Shown piece after piece: positions 24,353-24,648 of a stretch of DNA of 24,648 nucleotides. The DNA is from Phormidesmis priestleyi. GTDB lineage: Bacteria > Cyanobacteriota > Cyanobacteriia > Phormidesmidales > Phormidesmidaceae. A program made the translations under genes and the position numbers. Below the pieces are notes generated by a model, which made no database searches, was not told the origin of the DNA, and saw only the letters and a program-made list of their open reading frames with translations. Each line of letters opens with the position of its first letter. The stretch's first letter is position 1. The stretch spans positions 11,223-35,870 of the forward strand of contig QBMP01000007.1 of assembly GCA_003242115.1 (NCBI GenBank), read 5' to 3'.

Positions 24353-24462
24353 AGTAAGCAGGAGCATTAAAGGGGGATATTGGGCGCTAGGCGTTCCTTT
24401 AGCTTACCGCTGTGCCAGATCATTCAGCTAGATAATTTAGGGCGAGTATTTAGGTAGATAAA

Positions 24463-24648
24463 TTAGCCCGATGATTTAGATAAATGGCTGAGCAATGCTT
24501 GACGCATAACAGCGACTGGCGCAGGCTGGCCTAGCCAAATTTCCAAGGCGGCTGCGCCCTGCTGCACGAGCATTTCTAGGCCGTCTATGGGCGTTAGTCC
24601 AAGCGCCGCCGCCTGCTGTAAAAACCGAGTTGGGCGCGGTGTGTAGAT
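24463..24648 (-). CDS. aroE: Shikimate dehydrogenase, C-terminal end (partial)
   Basis: The last 61 codons run in from beyond the window. The reading IYTPRPTRFLQQAAALG, then IDGLEMLVQQGAAALEIWLG, is the conserved C-terminal region of AroE, including the YxPxxTxxL element and the GLxMLxxQ motif that lines the shikimate site. AroE reduces 3-dehydroshikimate with NADPH in the chorismate pathway. The end (VAVMRQALLSHLSKSSG) is normal. 110 bp separate it from the secreted-protein gene on the same strand. Confidence 0.92.
   Translation of the reverse strand: MYTPRPTRFLQQAAALGLTPIDGLEMLVQQGAAALEIWLGQPAPVAVMRQALLSHLSKSSG

Noticed and set aside
24368..24462. Repeated GATAAATT/GATTTAG words between the secreted-protein gene and aroE
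   Set aside because: The words are degenerate and form no stable hairpin or regular period; nothing supportable is seen in this 95-bp gap.

Overview
The window looks like a chromosomal segment of a cyanobacterium. The main signs are at least 29 copies of the HIP1 octamer GCGATCGC in 24.6 kb, an MPBQ/MSBQ methyltransferase of the tocopherol/plastoquinone pathway, and large multidomain two-component proteins. I cannot name the genus. Coding is dense, and synonymous positions switch between G-rich and C-rich patches, sometimes inside one gene.

Region 1 (1-11.3 kb) is ordinary core genome. It holds a REC-wHTH-HPT-REC-REC response regulator, a small unknown gene divergent from a PAS-GAF-PAS histidine kinase, the MPBQ/MSBQ methyltransferase, a divergent Nramp-family transporter, argS (tail to tail with the transporter, no spacer), a Mug-type DNA glycosylase, a TonB-like membrane-anchored protein with a low-complexity linker, and tRNA-Gly(UCC).

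Region 2 (about 11.33-23.59 kb) is a defence island starting directly after the tRNA. The plus strand carries a DUF499 AAA+ ATPase, DUF3780, a VapB/VapC-like pair, a DUF1156 adenine-type DNA methylase and a PLD-SNF2 helicase/nuclease. A PIN-like protein and an ImmA/IrrE metallopeptidase lie on the opposite strand between methylase and helicase. The DUF499 + DUF3780 + DUF1156 + PLD-helicase set is a known type of anti-phage gene group, related in logic to DISARM and BREX: a methylase marks self DNA, and an ATPase and a helicase/nuclease act on foreign DNA. What stands out here is the pair of toxin-antitoxin-like modules embedded in the array, an AT-rich segment inside the methylase that looks like an exchanged specificity region, and a one-base frameshift that cuts the helicase between its two motor lobes.

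Region 3 (23.59 kb to the end) returns to core-type genes on the minus strand: a SOUL-type haem-binding gene that has lost its 3' part exactly where the helicase ends (a likely island boundary), a small secreted protein, and the C-terminal end of aroE running off the window. A hairpin with the look of an IS200/IS605-type element end (11388-11425) lies at the left edge. The island carries HIP1 like its surroundings, so if it was acquired, the donor was probably another HIP1-rich cyanobacterium or the event is old.
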